Shown piece by piece: positions 1 through 7,544 of a stretch of 64,000 nt of DNA. This DNA comes from Prevotellaceae bacterium UBA4361 (GTDB taxonomy: Bacteria > Bacteroidota > Bacteroidia > Bacteroidales > Bacteroidaceae), in NCBI GenBank assembly GCA_002393575.1, contig DGSN01000067.1, positions 17,933-81,932 of the forward strand. The letters run 5' to 3'. Position numbers and translations under genes: made by a program. Each line of letters starts with the position of its first letter. Position 1 is the first letter of the stretch. The notes beneath the pieces are model-generated. The model was given only the letters and a program-made list of their open reading frames with translations. It had not been told where the DNA came from and did no database searches.

Positions 1-67
1 TGGGTGTTGTATCGGTGAGGGGTTTGAGACGAGTGCCTAAACCTGCGGCTAAGATAAAGGATTTCAT
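1..67 (-). CDS. Sugar-1-phosphate nucleotidyltransferase, MurU-like (N-terminal fragment)
   Basis: Only the first 22 codons lie in the window; the gene runs off the left edge. The start ATG is at 65-67 on the minus strand and the peptide begins MKSFILAAGLGTRLKPLTD. This is the nucleotide-binding loop (LAAGxGTRLxPLT) of NTP_transferase enzymes such as MurU, RmlA and ManC. It lies downstream of, and on the same strand as, an AmgK-like kinase. In Pseudomonas and some Bacteroidota AmgK and MurU form a pair that recycles N-acetylmuramate to UDP-MurNAc. The MurU assignment is inferred from that neighbour; the superfamily call is firm. Confidence 0.75.
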   Translation of the reverse strand, partial: MKSFILAAGLGTRLKPLTDTTP

Positions 68-225
68 GTGTGTTAGTGTTGGACCCACCCTACCCTCCCT
101 GTGAGGGAGAGGGTATTGGACCCACCCCAACCCTCCCTGTGAGGGAGGGGGTAGTCACCCCTTGGGGAGGTTGGTGAGGGAGGGAGGTATCTATTCCCGC
201 CCTCACAGGGAGGGTTAGGGAGGGT
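68..225. repeat. Cluster of CTCCC/GGGAG palindromic repeats
   Basis: The 158-bp gap holds three near-copies of a short palindrome of the type CCCTCCCTGTGAGGGAGGG, two of them preceded by GACCCACCC. The last copy abuts the TAG stop (226-228) of the upstream kinase gene. Related sequences recur near 2878-2920, 3290-3318, 6840-6905, 7508-7540, 12975-13012, 14446-14478, 18279-18318, 26880-26912 and 62125-62160. On the minus strand they could fold into GC-rich hairpins, but no clear T-tract follows, so a terminator role is only possible. Confidence 0.7.
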
Positions 226-1674
226 CTATTTTTTACTTAATACTTTGTCGATATGCTGTTCGCGATGGTGGAGGCGCACTTCGATGCCGAATTTGTTGTG
301 AATGTGCTCTGCTACGTGTTGTGCGGAATAGACGCTGCGGTGCTGACCGCCTGTGCAACCGAAGGAGAGCATGAGATGGGTGAAGCCTCGGTCGATGTAT
401 CGCTGGACATGGAAATCGACTAACTGATAGACGGACTGGAGGAAACGGAGGATTTCACCGTCTTCCTCCAAGAACTGGATGACGGGCTGGTCGAGTCCTG
501 TGAGTTGCTTGTACTGATCATAGCGCCCTGGGTTGTGTGTGCTCCTACAGTCGAACACGTAACCGCCACCGTTGCCACTCTCGTCTTCGGGAATGCCTTT
601 CTTATAGGAAAAACTATAGACGGTGACGACGAGGGAGCTCTCCTGCGAGGGGAGTGACGGACTCTTCTGACTTGCCTGTGAGATGAGGGTTTGGGCAACG
701 TCCTTCAGGTAGGGGTATGCGTCGCAACTGCCATTCTGAAGACATTGGGAAAGGTTCTGCAATGCCTGTGGGATGCTGTTGATGAAATGCGTTTTCCGTT
801 CCCAGAGTCCACGGAATCCGTATGCGCCCAACACTTGGAGTGTGCGGAAAAGGACGAAGAGTTGCAATTTCTGCATGAAGTCGGCACGGTCGATGCGGAT
901 GTACTGCTGTGCGGATGCGATGTACTCGTCGATGAGCGACTGTCGCAGGGCATCGGAATACTGGGCTGATGCCTGCCAGAGGAAGGAGGCAACGTCGTAG
1001 TAAATCGGTCCGCGCCGTCCACCCTGAAAGTCGATGTAGAAGGGAACTCCTTCTTTGAGCATCACATTGCGTGCCTGGAAATCGCGATACATGAATCCGA
1101 CTTCTTTCACTGCCAACAAATCGGCTGCCAGGCGTCGGAAGTCGTTTTCAAGACGTATCTCATGGAATTCCACGCCTGTCAGTTTCAGGTAGCAATACTT
1201 GAAATAGTTGAGGTCGAACATCACGCTCATCTCGTCCATCTGCTTGAGCGGGTAGCAATGATCATACACTTCGCTGGAAGCACATTCGAACTGGAAGCGA
1301 GGCAGGTCGGAAACTACTCGGCGCAGCATCGTCTGTTCTTCTTCGTTATAATCACCTCCTGACTCCCGTCCACTACGAATGAAGTGGAATAGCGACGTGC
1401 TGCCAAGATCTTCTTGCAGATAGCAGATGGCATCGTCGGAAATGGCATGGACGGCTGGCACGGGTAATTGACGCGCTGCGAATAGGCGAGCCAATAAGCA
1501 GAAGGACTGGTTTTCCTCTTTCGAGGTGCCATACACGCCAATCATCGTCGTGCCGTCCTCTTCCTTGATGCGGAAATAGACGCGGTTGCTTCCAGCACCA
1601 GGCAAGCGCTCGATGCTCTGAGGGGTTTTCCCGAATGTTTCTTGATAGAGGGTTATGATTCTTTCCTGTTCCAT
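226..1674 (-). CDS. AmgK-like phosphotransferase fused to a RapZ C-terminal domain
   Basis: A 482-aa two-domain protein. Residues about 1-320 form an aminoglycoside-phosphotransferase/choline-kinase fold, with GAGSNRVYFR as the nucleotide-binding loop, FMYRDFQARNVM as the catalytic loop (Asp) and FYIDFQGGRRG as the metal-binding DFG-like segment. This is the arrangement of the anomeric sugar kinase AmgK. Residues about 348-482 match the C-terminal domain of RapZ, including FGCTGGQHRSVY. In E. coli that domain binds small RNAs and senses glucosamine-6-phosphate. The next gene downstream is a MurU-like nucleotidyltransferase, pointing to salvage of cell-wall amino sugars. The start overlaps the end of the preceding permease gene by 22 bp, so the two are probably co-transcribed. 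The substrate and the role of the RapZ part are inferred. Confidence 0.85.
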   Translation of the reverse strand: MEQERIITLYQETFGKTPQSIERLPGAGSNRVYFRIKEEDGTTMIGVYGTSKEENQSFCLLARLFAARQLPVPAVHAISDDAICYLQEDLGSTSLFHFIRSGRESGGDYNEEEQTMLRRVVSDLPRFQFECASSEVYDHCYPLKQMDEMSVMFDLNYFKYCYLKLTGVEFHEIRLENDFRRLAADLLAVKEVGFMYRDFQARNVMLKEGVPFYIDFQGGRRGPIYYDVASFLWQASAQYSDALRQSLIDEYIASAQQYIRIDRADFMQKLQLFVLFRTLQVLGAYGFRGLWERKTHFINSIPQALQNLSQCLQNGSCDAYPYLKDVAQTLISQASQKSPSLPSQESSLVVTVYSFSYKKGIPEDESGNGGGYVFDCRSTHNPGRYDQYKQLTGLDQPVIQFLEEDGEILRFLQSVYQLVDFHVQRYIDRGFTHLMLSFGCTGGQHRSVYSAQHVAEHIHNKFGIEVRLHHREQHIDKVLSKK

Positions 1675-2855
1675 ATAGACAGTACTTTACGTTTGACAGC
1701 AATGATATTGAAGATTGAAACGAGCAGAAAAAGCGCAATGCCGATGGCTGCTGCGTACCACAGGGTCGGTATCTCTAACTGAGGGAAGAAGGTCTGGAAC
1801 TGGTGCAGATAAATGGACCGCACCACATAGAGCAATGCCAGCGCCAAGAGAAGCACGAGGAGGTTGAGCGCAACGGTGAGCCATTGGTAAGGGCGAGACA
1901 CCTTCGCTGGGCTATAGCCCAGGATGAGAAGGTTCTCCAATTTGGTATTGTTCTTTTCCACGAGCAGATAGATGCTCAGCATGAGGATATAGAATGCCAA
2001 CAGACTGATAATCAATCCTATCGCCATGACGATTGCAACGACGACCCGAAGGATGAAGGTGGTTTTGGAGGCATCGAGCTTGCTCTCGTCGGTGACATAG
2101 TTGTTTTCCTGCAAATACGAGGTGATGTGCTCGTCCGTAGGGTTGTTCACTTGCAGGATGAGTCGTGTGGGTTCGGTTTCTTTCTTGTTGGCATATTTCT
2201 TGTTTGCCCATGTCATGAAATTCTCTGGCACAAGGATGGTGTTGAGCCGATTGCTGAATCCGACGATTCTGCCCTCGTATTCGTCGTTCTGCTCCTGTCC
2301 ACGAATGGTAATCTTCAGTTTCATGGCTCCCAACACGCCTTCGGAGAGTTTCGGGATGTTTCTGCTCTGGGCGAATCCGAAATTGTAGAGGTCGAGATAG
2401 TTGCGAGGAAGGATAATCGGTATCATCTTGTCGCCTTCCTCATACGCCCAGTCGTCGGTTTTCAAATCGACAAACTCGTCGGGAACGGACTCGAAAAACA
2501 TCTCTGTGGAGAACTTGGCAAAGCCCTCTACGTCGAAGCGAGCACTGACATCGAAAGCAGAAGGTGTGAAGGAGCCGATTTTCTCGACGAATTTCTGCTT
2601 CTTCAAGTCTTTGATTTCTGATTTGGTGAATACATTGGTTTGTCCTGTTATCGTTGTCACCACGCCAATTTGCTTGTTGACAATGAGATAGTCGTCTTTC
2701 ATGAAACTATCTTCTCCATCATAAACGGATTGCATATCGACATAGAACTGAACACCCAGCAGGACAATCAACATGCCTACCAGGTTGGCAAAAAAGAATC
2801 CTGCAAACTGGGGCACACTAATATGCTGACGAAGCAACTTCCAAACTAATTTCAT
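1653..2855 (-). CDS. FtsX/MacB-type ABC transporter permease
   Basis: A 400-aa membrane protein. One membrane helix lies near residues 15-38, followed by a large extracytoplasmic domain to about residue 265, then three helices (about 268-295, 328-350, 362-388). This one-plus-three layout with a big periplasmic domain is typical of FtsX/MacB (type VII) ABC permeases, which move lipoproteins, peptides or drugs or do mechanical work in the envelope. The likely ATPase partner is the gene at 3333-3977 on the same strand, upstream across a 477-bp gap filled with repeats. It overlaps the AmgK-RapZ gene by 22 bp. The cargo is unknown. Confidence 0.8.
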   Translation of the reverse strand: MKLVWKLLRQHISVPQFAGFFFANLVGMLIVLLGVQFYVDMQSVYDGEDSFMKDDYLIVNKQIGVVTTITGQTNVFTKSEIKDLKKQKFVEKIGSFTPSAFDVSARFDVEGFAKFSTEMFFESVPDEFVDLKTDDWAYEEGDKMIPIILPRNYLDLYNFGFAQSRNIPKLSEGVLGAMKLKITIRGQEQNDEYEGRIVGFSNRLNTILVPENFMTWANKKYANKKETEPTRLILQVNNPTDEHITSYLQENNYVTDESKLDASKTTFILRVVVAIVMAIGLIISLLAFYILMLSIYLLVEKNNTKLENLLILGYSPAKVSRPYQWLTVALNLLVLLLALALLYVVRSIYLHQFQTFFPQLEIPTLWYAAAIGIALFLLVSIFNIIAVKRKVLSIWNRKES

Positions 2856-2877
2856 AAAAAAATATTTTTATAAGGAA

Positions 2878-2922
2878 GACCCACCCCCTGCCTGTGAGGG
2901 AGGGAGATGGAACCCTCCACGT
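2878..2922. repeat. CTCCC/GGGAG palindromic repeat copy
   Basis: Begins GACCCACCCCCTGCC followed by TGTGAGGGAGGGAGATGG, matching the family clustered at 68-225. It lies just upstream of the permease start. A second copy (CTCCCCTCACAGGGGAG) lies near 3290-3310, directly 3' of the ATPase gene. Confidence 0.55.
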
Positions 2923-3015
2923 AACTATTCTGCGAATCTTCTTTTTGAGTCGCCTACGGCGAGAAATCAATCAAATCTTAATCAAATCAAACAAATCCTT
3001 AAAGCAAAATGATAG

Positions 3016-3271
3016 ATTTAGTAATCATTAAAAAATAAGTTGGTACAATTATATTAAGGATAGAAACCACGAATTGCACGAATTAAACGAACCTTCAGCT
3101 CGGCGTAGCCAATTTTCAGTCTTTAATTTTATCGAATTTCTCTAATTTAAAAATGCAAGCATTTTTTTGTTCGTGAAATTTGGTTCAATAATAGTTTTAA
3201 GAATAATTAGTGAAAATTCGAGTAATTCGTGGTTATTTCCTAAAGAATTATGTCATTAATACCAAGTTATC
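3016..3271. repeat. Long palindromic element, family 1, copy A
   Basis: Non-coding AT-rich element in the 477-bp gap between the permease and ATPase genes. The outer left end reads ATTAAAAAATAAGTTGGTAC and the outer right end carries ATACCAAGTTAT. Inside, AGAAACCACGAATTGCACG pairs imperfectly with GAGTAATTCGTGGTTATTTC. Positions 3092-3112 hold a 21-bp module (CCTTCAGCT..TAGCCAA) absent from the otherwise similar copy at 20021-20209. The shared ends link it to copies at 4004-4188 and 22404-22582, whose cores differ. Confidence 0.7.
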
Positions 3272-3332
3272 ATCCGGATGGTTATTTCTCTCCCCTCACA
3301 GGGGAGCAGGAGGGGTCTTCACTTTTAACTTA

Positions 3333-3977
3333 TCACAGTCTTAGCTCTGAATCGTAAGGCAGTGGCATACGTTTGCCGATGCTTGTTGCCACTAATCCAG
3401 CGCCTTGACGCTTCACTTCCTCCATCAGCAACTCCGACATGATTTGACTGTTGGAGTCGTCTAGGTGGCTGATGGGTTCATCGACAAAGAGGAAGTCGAA
3501 CGGTTGACAGAGTGAACGGATGAGCGCAACACGCTGCTGCTGACCAAACGACATGTGCCCAACGAGGACGTTCTTCTTGTCGTCGATGCCCAGACGGTCG
3601 AACCATTCCTCTATCTGTTTCCGTTTCTGAAATCCCGTGAGCTTATTTTTCAGTTGCACGTTCTCCAGGGCGGTCAGTTCGGGAAAGAGCCGCAGTTCCT
3701 GCCATAGCAAAGAAAGGTGTTTCTTTCGGATTTCCACCCATGCTTTCACATTCAGTGTACGTATGTTCTGCTGGTCGAAGAAAATGCGTCCCTGATAGTC
3801 TTTTCTGTAGCCATACACATAGCTGCACAACGAGGATTTGCCTGTTCCCGAATTAGCCTCAACGAGATAGAGCTTGTTCTTCTCGAACGACAAATCCTTG
3901 AGCCAAACATCACTCATGATGTCTGCCCTTTGTGCAAAGACTTCGGGTATGGCTGCCTTGAGATTGATACTTTCCAT
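3333..3977 (-). CDS. ABC transporter ATP-binding protein with degenerate motifs
   Basis: A 214-aa single ABC domain. The Walker A segment is ANSGTGKSS (residues 41-49), with Ala where the first Gly normally stands. The signature is MSFGQQQ instead of LSGGQ and Walker B is DFLFVDEP. The expected H-loop histidine after Walker B is missing; the strand reads LVATSIGKR. It probably pairs with the FtsX-like permease at 1653-2855. The ATP-binding Lys and Walker B acidic pair remain, so nucleotide binding is likely, but hydrolysis may be weak or asymmetric. The transported substrate cannot be read from the sequence. Confidence 0.78.
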   Translation of the reverse strand: MESINLKAAIPEVFAQRADIMSDVWLKDLSFEKNKLYLVEANSGTGKSSLCSYVYGYRKDYQGRIFFDQQNIRTLNVKAWVEIRKKHLSLLWQELRLFPELTALENVQLKNKLTGFQKRKQIEEWFDRLGIDDKKNVLVGHMSFGQQQRVALIRSLCQPFDFLFVDEPISHLDDSNSQIMSELLMEEVKRQGAGLVATSIGKRMPLPYDSELRL

Positions 3978-3988
3978 TTCTATTCAAT

Positions 3989-4204
3989 AATTCATTTGGC
4001 AAGCATTAAAAAATAAGTTGATACGTTTTTTTAGGAAAGAAATTAAAATAATTAGAATAATTTTTTCAGAAATAAATGTTTTTTTGTTTTAAACAACACC
4101 TAATTTTTGGAGTAATTATGATAATTATTCTAATTTCTTTCCTAAAGAATCATGTCATTTATACCAAGTTATTATTTCATTGTTCCTAATTCATTTGGCA
4201 AGCA
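3989..4204. repeat. Palindromic element, family 1, copy B, flanked by 17-bp direct repeats
   Basis: The element (about 4004-4188) has inverted ends: TTAGGAAAGAAATTA near 4031 pairs with TAATTTCTTTCCTAA ending near 4145. It shares its outer sequences with copy A. The 17-mer AATTCATTTGGCAAGCA occurs perfectly on both sides, at 3989-4005 and 4188-4204. The right copy covers the last codons and stop of the DUF4836 gene. This looks like a target-site duplication created by insertion at the 3' end of that gene. The copy at 22404-22582 is almost the same element in the opposite orientation. Confidence 0.75.
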
Positions 4205-5672
4205 ACGAACGAAGCAGCGGCTGGCTCTTGTCCTTGCCAACGAGTTGGAATTCAAATTCTCCTATCTTGTTCGATTTCATCACGAGTCCTTCGAGTCGGT
4301 TCAAAGGGTTCTTGACGGCGATTCCTGCCAGGTCGAAATCCGACAAGGACAGATGGGTCAAATCTATATAGGTGAACATTTTTGTGCCTTCCATTTCCTT
4401 CAGATAGGAAGGAACAGCCGCGTTGCTGGCTTGCTCCATCAGTTTTGTATCGAACGAGTTGTCTGAGGCGAAATAGAGGTTGCCATTCACCACGCCCCAA
4501 TTCAACTCATAGTCGTCGGCTGAAATGCGGTATTGGTTCGTTCCCACCTTTTGCATGGCGATGTGATAGTCACGCATCGCTGTCTGCCAATCAGACACGT
4601 CTGCCAGGAAGTCCTCGCGCTGCACCTCTGCCATAGCCATCAGGCTGAACTTCCCGTCGAAAACAGGTTCTTTCGAACGGAGCAGGAATGTGACATCGCC
4701 ATCGACTGCCTTCAGCATCTTCTCTATATCCACTGCACGCTCCACCATGAGGAGGTATTTCTTCATCATCTCGTTCTGCTTGAGCACACTCAGCAACCAC
4801 TCTCCGTTGCATCCCACGGTGGACCAAAGGAAGCTGCCTTCTGCCCCATTGACATATTTTCCATGCACGGTGTGCATCTTCTTGTCGGCTTCGTCCATCA
4901 GTTTCTGGACTGTGGGGTTGTCGCTAAAGAGCTTTGCCGACATGGTCATCTTTCCATTTTCGAACTGGAACGACGAGCGCATTTCCACGTCGCCCGTTCG
5001 CACCGTCTTGGGAAGCATATTCTGAATGAAGGATTCAGCGGCTGTTGGCAGTGCATTGGCTTTCGAGAACAAGCGGATGGCACCCTTCTCTGCTTCAATC
5101 TTCTCGAACTGTTCGGACTCCAAAAACTGTTTCTCCTTGTCCAACGAGAAGTATTGTGCCATCATCTGCTTCACCATTTTCTTTCCCTCTCCCTTGGTGG
5201 GCAGCAACAACAGGAATGTGCCTGAGTCGTAGGCAAATTGAATGTCTCCCAACAAGGCTCCCCACATTCTCCCATCCCTTTCCGTGGGCTTCGAGCAGAG
5301 TCCCTGTTTGCTCAAGAACTTGAACAAATCGTCAACATCGCCCTTGTCGCCCACTTTCAGTGCCAGCCCGTAACATTCGTTGGGAGTCTGGAACAGATAC
5401 GCCGATTCCCTGAGGTCGAAGCCCAAGTTGCTCGGATTCTCGATGAAAGCGTTTACCTTGCGCTTTGCCGAACCCGTTGCCACAAGCCCAATCGTTTTTT
5501 TCAACATATTGACAGCGGCTGAATTTGCCAAATCGGCATCGCTCGCCAACGCTGCCAAATCCACCGACATCACCATTCGGGCATTTTCGGGGATGACCGA
5601 CTTGTATTCACCCTTTTCGCAAGAGGTGAATAGAATCAGCACCGACCATGTCAATAATATCCATTTTTTCAT
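4191..5672 (-). CDS. DUF4836-family lipoprotein
   Basis: A 493-aa predicted lipoprotein. The start is the ATG at 5670-5672 (MKKWILLTW), rather than a TTG six bases upstream. A hydrophobic signal ends in the lipobox LFTSC, followed by an acidic E that suits outer-membrane export in Bacteroidota. The body resembles the DUF4836 family found almost only in Bacteroidota (start VIPENARMVMSVDL); its biochemical function is unknown. The 3' end overlaps the right flanking repeat of the palindromic element at 3989-4204, so the last codons (LLAK) are part of the duplicated sequence. Confidence 0.75.
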   Translation of the reverse strand: MKKWILLTWSVLILFTSCEKGEYKSVIPENARMVMSVDLAALASDADLANSAAVNMLKKTIGLVATGSAKRKVNAFIENPSNLGFDLRESAYLFQTPNECYGLALKVGDKGDVDDLFKFLSKQGLCSKPTERDGRMWGALLGDIQFAYDSGTFLLLLPTKGEGKKMVKQMMAQYFSLDKEKQFLESEQFEKIEAEKGAIRLFSKANALPTAAESFIQNMLPKTVRTGDVEMRSSFQFENGKMTMSAKLFSDNPTVQKLMDEADKKMHTVHGKYVNGAEGSFLWSTVGCNGEWLLSVLKQNEMMKKYLLMVERAVDIEKMLKAVDGDVTFLLRSKEPVFDGKFSLMAMAEVQREDFLADVSDWQTAMRDYHIAMQKVGTNQYRISADDYELNWGVVNGNLYFASDNSFDTKLMEQASNAAVPSYLKEMEGTKMFTYIDLTHLSLSDFDLAGIAVKNPLNRLEGLVMKSNKIGEFEFQLVGKDKSQPLLRSLLAK

Positions 5673-5694
5673 GCTCAATCCGTTTTTTTTGTTC

Positions 5695-6000
5695 CACGGA
5701 AAGAAAGGAAAGAACGGAAAGTTTTACTTTGCACTATGCAAAGTCTTTCTGTCATTTCTGTCATTTCCGTCATTTCTGTGGGACCATTATTATCATCGTC
5801 AGTTTTTTTGTCACACGGAAAGAAAGGAAAGAACGGAAAGTTTCTTTGCACCATGCAAAGTCTTTCTGTCATTTCTGTCATTTCTGTGGGACCATTATTA
5901 TCATCGTCTGTTTTTTTCCACGGAAAGAAAGGAAAGAACGGAAAGTTTTACTTTGCACCATGCAAAGTCTTTCTGTCATTTCCGTCATTTCTGTGGGACT
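5695..6000. repeat. Three-copy tandem repeat (units 119 and 105 bp)
   Basis: Copies start at 5695, 5814 and 5919 with CACGGAAAGAAAGGAAAG. Each then carries ACTTTGCA..ATGCAAAGT, a small hairpin, followed by two or three GTCATTTCT-type 9-mers, then CTGTGGGAC. The first two copies end in CATTATTATCATCGTC plus a T-run. Length differences come mostly from the number of 9-mers and the spacer. The block fills the gap between the DUF4836 gene and rsmE. It is open in several frames only because of its composition; I see no gene in it. Confidence 0.9.
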
Positions 6001-6044
6001 ATTCTTCATTCTAATTTCTTTCTATTTCATTTTCAGAACAAGAG

Positions 6045-6770
6045 TCAGTTGAAAAGGTTCATTAAATGCACGGCTACGAGTGCTGCCGTCTCCGTTCGCA
6101 ATCGGCTTTCACCTAAACTCACCGACTGAAATCCACAACGCTCGGCTTCTGCCACTTCCTCCACACTGAAATCGCCTTCGGGACCAACCAGCACCAACGC
6201 ATCCTCTCCTGCCTTCAGCACATCTTTCAGCAACTGCTTTTTTCCTAACTCCACCACATTCTCATCCCCATAGCAATGGCAAATGTATTTGCCTCCACTG
6301 AAGTCGCGTTTCACGAAATCCTTGAAATCCGTCATGCCGTTCAGCATCGGCTTCCATGCCTTCCGACTCTGCTTCATGGCAGAAATCAGGATTTTGTCGA
6401 TGCGCTCGGTCTTCACCACCCTGCGCTCAGAAAATTGACAATTCAGAAAACTCAGTTCGTCGAAACCGATTTCCGTCGCCTTCTCTGCCAACCATTCCAC
6501 GCGGTCCATGTTTTTTGTAGGAGCCATCGCCAAATGCAAGTGTCCTTTCCACTGCCTTTCCTGTGGCACAGTCTCGTCAATGCTGAAGAAGCAGCGTTTC
6601 TTCGTTGCCTCAGTGATGACAGCATGGTAGAACGTCCCCCTGCCATCCATCAGCATCATTTCGTCGCCTACATCCAATCGCAGCACACGCAACGCATGTT
6701 GTGCCTCTTCTTCAGGCAGTTCGTGGTTTTCGGCTGCATCTGGAGCATAAAAGAAACGTTCCTCTTTCAT
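6045..6770 (-). CDS. rsmE: 16S rRNA (uracil-1498-N3)-methyltransferase RsmE
   Basis: A 241-aa SPOUT-class methyltransferase that methylates U1498 in helix 44 of 16S rRNA using S-adenosylmethionine. The N-terminal PUA-like part reads HALRVLRLDVGDEMMLMDG. The C-terminal knot carries VGPEGDFSVEEV (SAM loop) and SLGESRLRTETAALVAVHL, the family signature. Length is normal. It is the downstream gene of a same-strand run with pncC, tsaD and map, but gaps with repeats separate them. Confidence 0.95.
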   Translation of the reverse strand: MKEERFFYAPDAAENHELPEEEAQHALRVLRLDVGDEMMLMDGRGTFYHAVITEATKKRCFFSIDETVPQERQWKGHLHLAMAPTKNMDRVEWLAEKATEIGFDELSFLNCQFSERRVVKTERIDKILISAMKQSRKAWKPMLNGMTDFKDFVKRDFSGGKYICHCYGDENVVELGKKQLLKDVLKAGEDALVLVGPEGDFSVEEVAEAERCGFQSVSLGESRLRTETAALVAVHLMNLFN

Positions 6771-6839
6771 ATAGTGAGTTTTTGAATTTTTGAGTTTTTA
6801 ATCAGGGATTTAAAGGATTTAGAAGGATTTTTTCCTCTC

Positions 6840-6905
6840 TATCCATTCCCCTCGCCTTTCTCTCCCCCTTGGGGGAGCTGGAGGGGGCTGGGTCGGGGGT
6901 GAGGC
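6840..6905. repeat. CTCCC/GGGAG palindromic repeat in the rsmE-pncC gap
   Basis: The 174-bp gap (6771-6944) contains CTCTCCCCCTTGGGGGAG followed by CTGGAGGGGGCTGGG, a member of the dispersed palindrome family, plus gagttttt-type words. At 6800-6819 it also contains AATCAGGGATTTAAAGGATT, which recurs exactly in reverse complement at 11718-11737. Confidence 0.55.
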
Positions 6906-6944
6906 TTTTTGAGTTTTTAAGTTTTTGCGGAAAAATGAAGGGAA

Positions 6945-7484
6945 TTAGGCGAGATGATAATCTTTTGCAGGATTCCACCGTCCTGCTTCTTCCAAGAGAA
7001 AGTCTGTCATTAGCGCTATAGCCTCCTGGGTGGCACGTTCCACATTCTGCATCCTGCCCAAGTCGCCAGTCAAGCACTTCGTCTTCATGCAATCCACACG
7101 TCCGCAAGCAATCCAGATAGTACCCACCGCAATGCTTTCTGTTCCGCCCGATGGTCCTGCATAGCCCGTGGATGCGATGGCATAATCCGTGCCAAACAAT
7201 CGGCAAGCACCTCTCACCATTTCCTTCACCACCTCTTCGCTCACCACATCGAAGGTATCTATCGTTGCTGCTCTTACACCCAACATCTTCATCTTCACCT
7301 CGTTCTGATAGGCAATCAATCCTCCCTGGAAATACGCCGAACTGCCTGCCCTGCTGGTAATCTCGGCTGCAATCCTTCCGCTCGTACAACTCTCTGCCGT
7401 ACTGAGCGTTCTTCCCTGTGCTATGAGAATTTCGTGAATGTCAGAAGCACCTCTATCATTTATATTATTCCTATTTACTTCCAT
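6945..7484 (-). CDS. pncC: CinA-type nicotinamide-nucleotide amidase (PncC)
   Basis: A stand-alone CinA C-terminal domain of 179 aa. Signatures are STAESCTSGRIAAEIT, GGLIAYQNEVKMKMLGV and ASTGYAGPSGGTESIAVGT. PncC deamidates nicotinamide mononucleotide in NAD salvage. I place the start at 7484 (MEVNRNN). A longer frame to 7535 would add 17 residues encoded by a CTCCT/AGGAG palindromic repeat, which is unlikely to be protein. It follows tsaD after about 60 bp and is probably transcribed with it. Confidence 0.88.
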   Translation of the reverse strand: MEVNRNNINDRGASDIHEILIAQGRTLSTAESCTSGRIAAEITSRAGSSAYFQGGLIAYQNEVKMKMLGVRAATIDTFDVVSEEVVKEMVRGACRLFGTDYAIASTGYAGPSGGTESIAVGTIWIACGRVDCMKTKCLTGDLGRMQNVERATQEAIALMTDFLLEEAGRWNPAKDYHLA

Positions 7485-7544
7485 AACTCCATCATTGCTT
7501 GACGAACTACTCTCCTCCTGCTCAGGGAGGTGCAAGGAGGTGGC

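Noticed and set aside
5648..6129. Open frames across the three-copy tandem repeat
   Set aside because: Their peptides repeat because the DNA repeats; no start signal or known product, and the unit lengths (119, 105) do not keep frame.
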